Of a DNA stretch of 64,000 nucleotides, positions 63,214 through 64,000 are shown one piece after another (positions within the stretch are counted from its first letter, which is position 1; every line of letters begins with the position of its first letter). Source of the stretch: Bacteroidales bacterium UBA5287 (GTDB lineage Bacteria > Bacteroidota > Bacteroidia > Bacteroidales > Dysgonomonadaceae); NCBI GenBank assembly GCA_002411345.1, contig DHSL01000025.1, positions 49,956 through 113,955 on the forward strand. Reading direction: 5' to 3'. Below the pieces are notes generated by a model. That model was not told the DNA's origin. It saw nothing but the letters and a program-made list of their open reading frames with translations, and did no database searches. A program made the translations under genes and the position numbers.

Positions 63214-63365
63214 ATTAAAAAACCTAACTTTACAGTTCAATTTTACGTTACCATTGAATAAATTGATAAATGAATATCAAAAGTAAAGAATCGTTCAGTA
63301 AGTTTGTTGTGTAAAAGAAATGACATAATAAAAATGATAACAAATTAATAAAACAAATAATCGCT

Positions 63366-63878
63366 ATGTTAAAAAAATTACTTATTCTAATTATTGCAAT
63401 TGCTCCAATCACAGCATTTGCGCAAGACAAACTTGCATACATTAATACTCAGGAGATTTTTGCTGTAATGCCAGAAGTTCCTGGAATTGAAACTCAATTG
63501 AGTGAAAAACAGAATCAGATATCTAAAAATGGTCAAGCTTTAGTTGATGAATTCAACAAAAAGAATGAAGAGTTTCAAGCAATCGCAGCAACTTCTTCTG
63601 AAGCGGTAAAAGCAGATCAACAAAAACAATTGGAACAGATTAATGAAAGATATCAATTGTACATCCAAAACAGCCAAAAAGAGCTTCAGGATTTACAACA
63701 ACAGCTTTTAGCTCCCGTGAACAAGAAAATAACTGATGCAATAAAAACTGTTGCTGATGCAAATGGTTATACATATGTTTTTGACGTAGCTACGATGTAT
63801 TCTCAACTTGTTTATATTAATCAAGCAACTGCAAAAAATATAACAGCTGATGTTAAAGCAAAATTAGGTGTTAAGTAA
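63366..63878 (+). CDS. OmpH/Skp family periplasmic chaperone (second copy)
   Basis: Also 170 residues, with signal peptide 1-19 (ITAFAQ) and the start DKLAYINTQEIFAVMPEVPG. A coiled-coil region rich in Gln (about 35-115, QKELQDLQQQLLAPVNKK) and a C-terminal ANGYTYVFDVATM match the family. Clearly diverged from the first copy, so not a recent duplication. A strong terminator follows, ending the uppS-bamA-ompH cluster. Confidence 0.92.
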   Translation: MLKKLLILIIAIAPITAFAQDKLAYINTQEIFAVMPEVPGIETQLSEKQNQISKNGQALVDEFNKKNEEFQAIAATSSEAVKADQQKQLEQINERYQLYIQNSQKELQDLQQQLLAPVNKKITDAIKTVADANGYTYVFDVATMYSQLVYINQATAKNITADVKAKLGVK

Positions 63879-63933
63879 TTACTAAAACGTACCTAGTTCT
63901 GAAATTAATAGTTTTAAAATACAATTTTAAATA

Positions 63934-63967
63934 AAAAAACCTGATGTTTTATAGCATCAGGTTTTTT
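63934..63967 (+). terminator. Rho-independent terminator after the second ompH gene
   Basis: A 13-bp stem (63934-63946 with 63955-63967) with CCTGATG core, 8-nt loop, and T6 within the stem end. Nothing further can be called in the last 33 bases of the window. Confidence 0.9.
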
Positions 63968-64000
63968 ATTTATAGTTTGTCTCGTCCTAAAATACCGTTA

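Overview
The window looks like chromosome from a Bacteroidota species of the order Bacteroidales, possibly near Dysgonomonadaceae or Paludibacteraceae; the family is a guess. The evidence is SusC/SusD/SusE-type lipoprotein genes, NigD, DUF4294 and DUF6242 proteins, GldE, a 30-residue bS22-like ribosomal protein, low GC, almost no Shine-Dalgarno sequences, and about 20 matches to the Bacteroidetes -7 promoter box TAnnTTTG. Those boxes were also used to correct many start codons, because several over-long frames would begin upstream of the predicted transcript start.

Layout. 1-10 kb: xseA (cut by the left edge) behind an S8 peptidase; pepD with a small membrane protein and a flippase-like membrane protein; rsmA-corA; trpS-DUF2156-GNAT. 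10-17 kb: sdhCAB (succinate dehydrogenase/fumarate reductase), a small outer-membrane barrel, priA. 17-23 kb: RNase G, the bS22-like gene, HU, mutY, ssb, gldE, a phosphopantetheinyl transferase. 23-26 kb: the ribosomal cluster rplM-rpsI-rpsB-tsf with two structured leader candidates. 26-35 kb: tcdA, yitT, leuS, an acyl-CoA ligase, DUF4294, NigD and YcxB-like genes. 53-64 kb: pyrE, comF-recX-prmC, ribD, and the envelope cluster DUF6242-uppS-bamA-ompH-ompH.

The accessory part is a polysaccharide utilization locus at about 35.6-53.3 kb. Its first operon encodes SusC, SusD, a SusE-like and a SusF-like glycan-binding lipoprotein, a GH53 endo-galactanase-type lipoprotein, a periplasmic SusA-like GH13 and a GH13 lipoprotein. 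After a strong terminator, a second unit with its own promoter encodes GH110 (alpha-1,3-galactosidase type) and GH95 (alpha-fucosidase/galactosidase type). Acidic residues after the lipobox cysteines place SusD, SusE, SusF, GH53 and the second GH13 on the cell surface, with the other enzymes in the periplasm. The combination is unusual: a starch-like operon containing a beta-galactanase, then a pair able in principle to take apart blood-group-B-like caps. No regulator and no GH97 are present.

The 1-kb gap before susC holds two short protein-like minus-strand fragments, a G9 tract, an orphan terminator and copies of a small intergenic repeat that recurs at 7.07 and 48.8 kb. No tRNA, rRNA, CRISPR array, insertion sequence or prophage was seen. 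No clearly new multi-gene system was found; the best leads are the mixed PUL, the gene graveyard beside it, the repeat family and the rplM/rpsB leaders.
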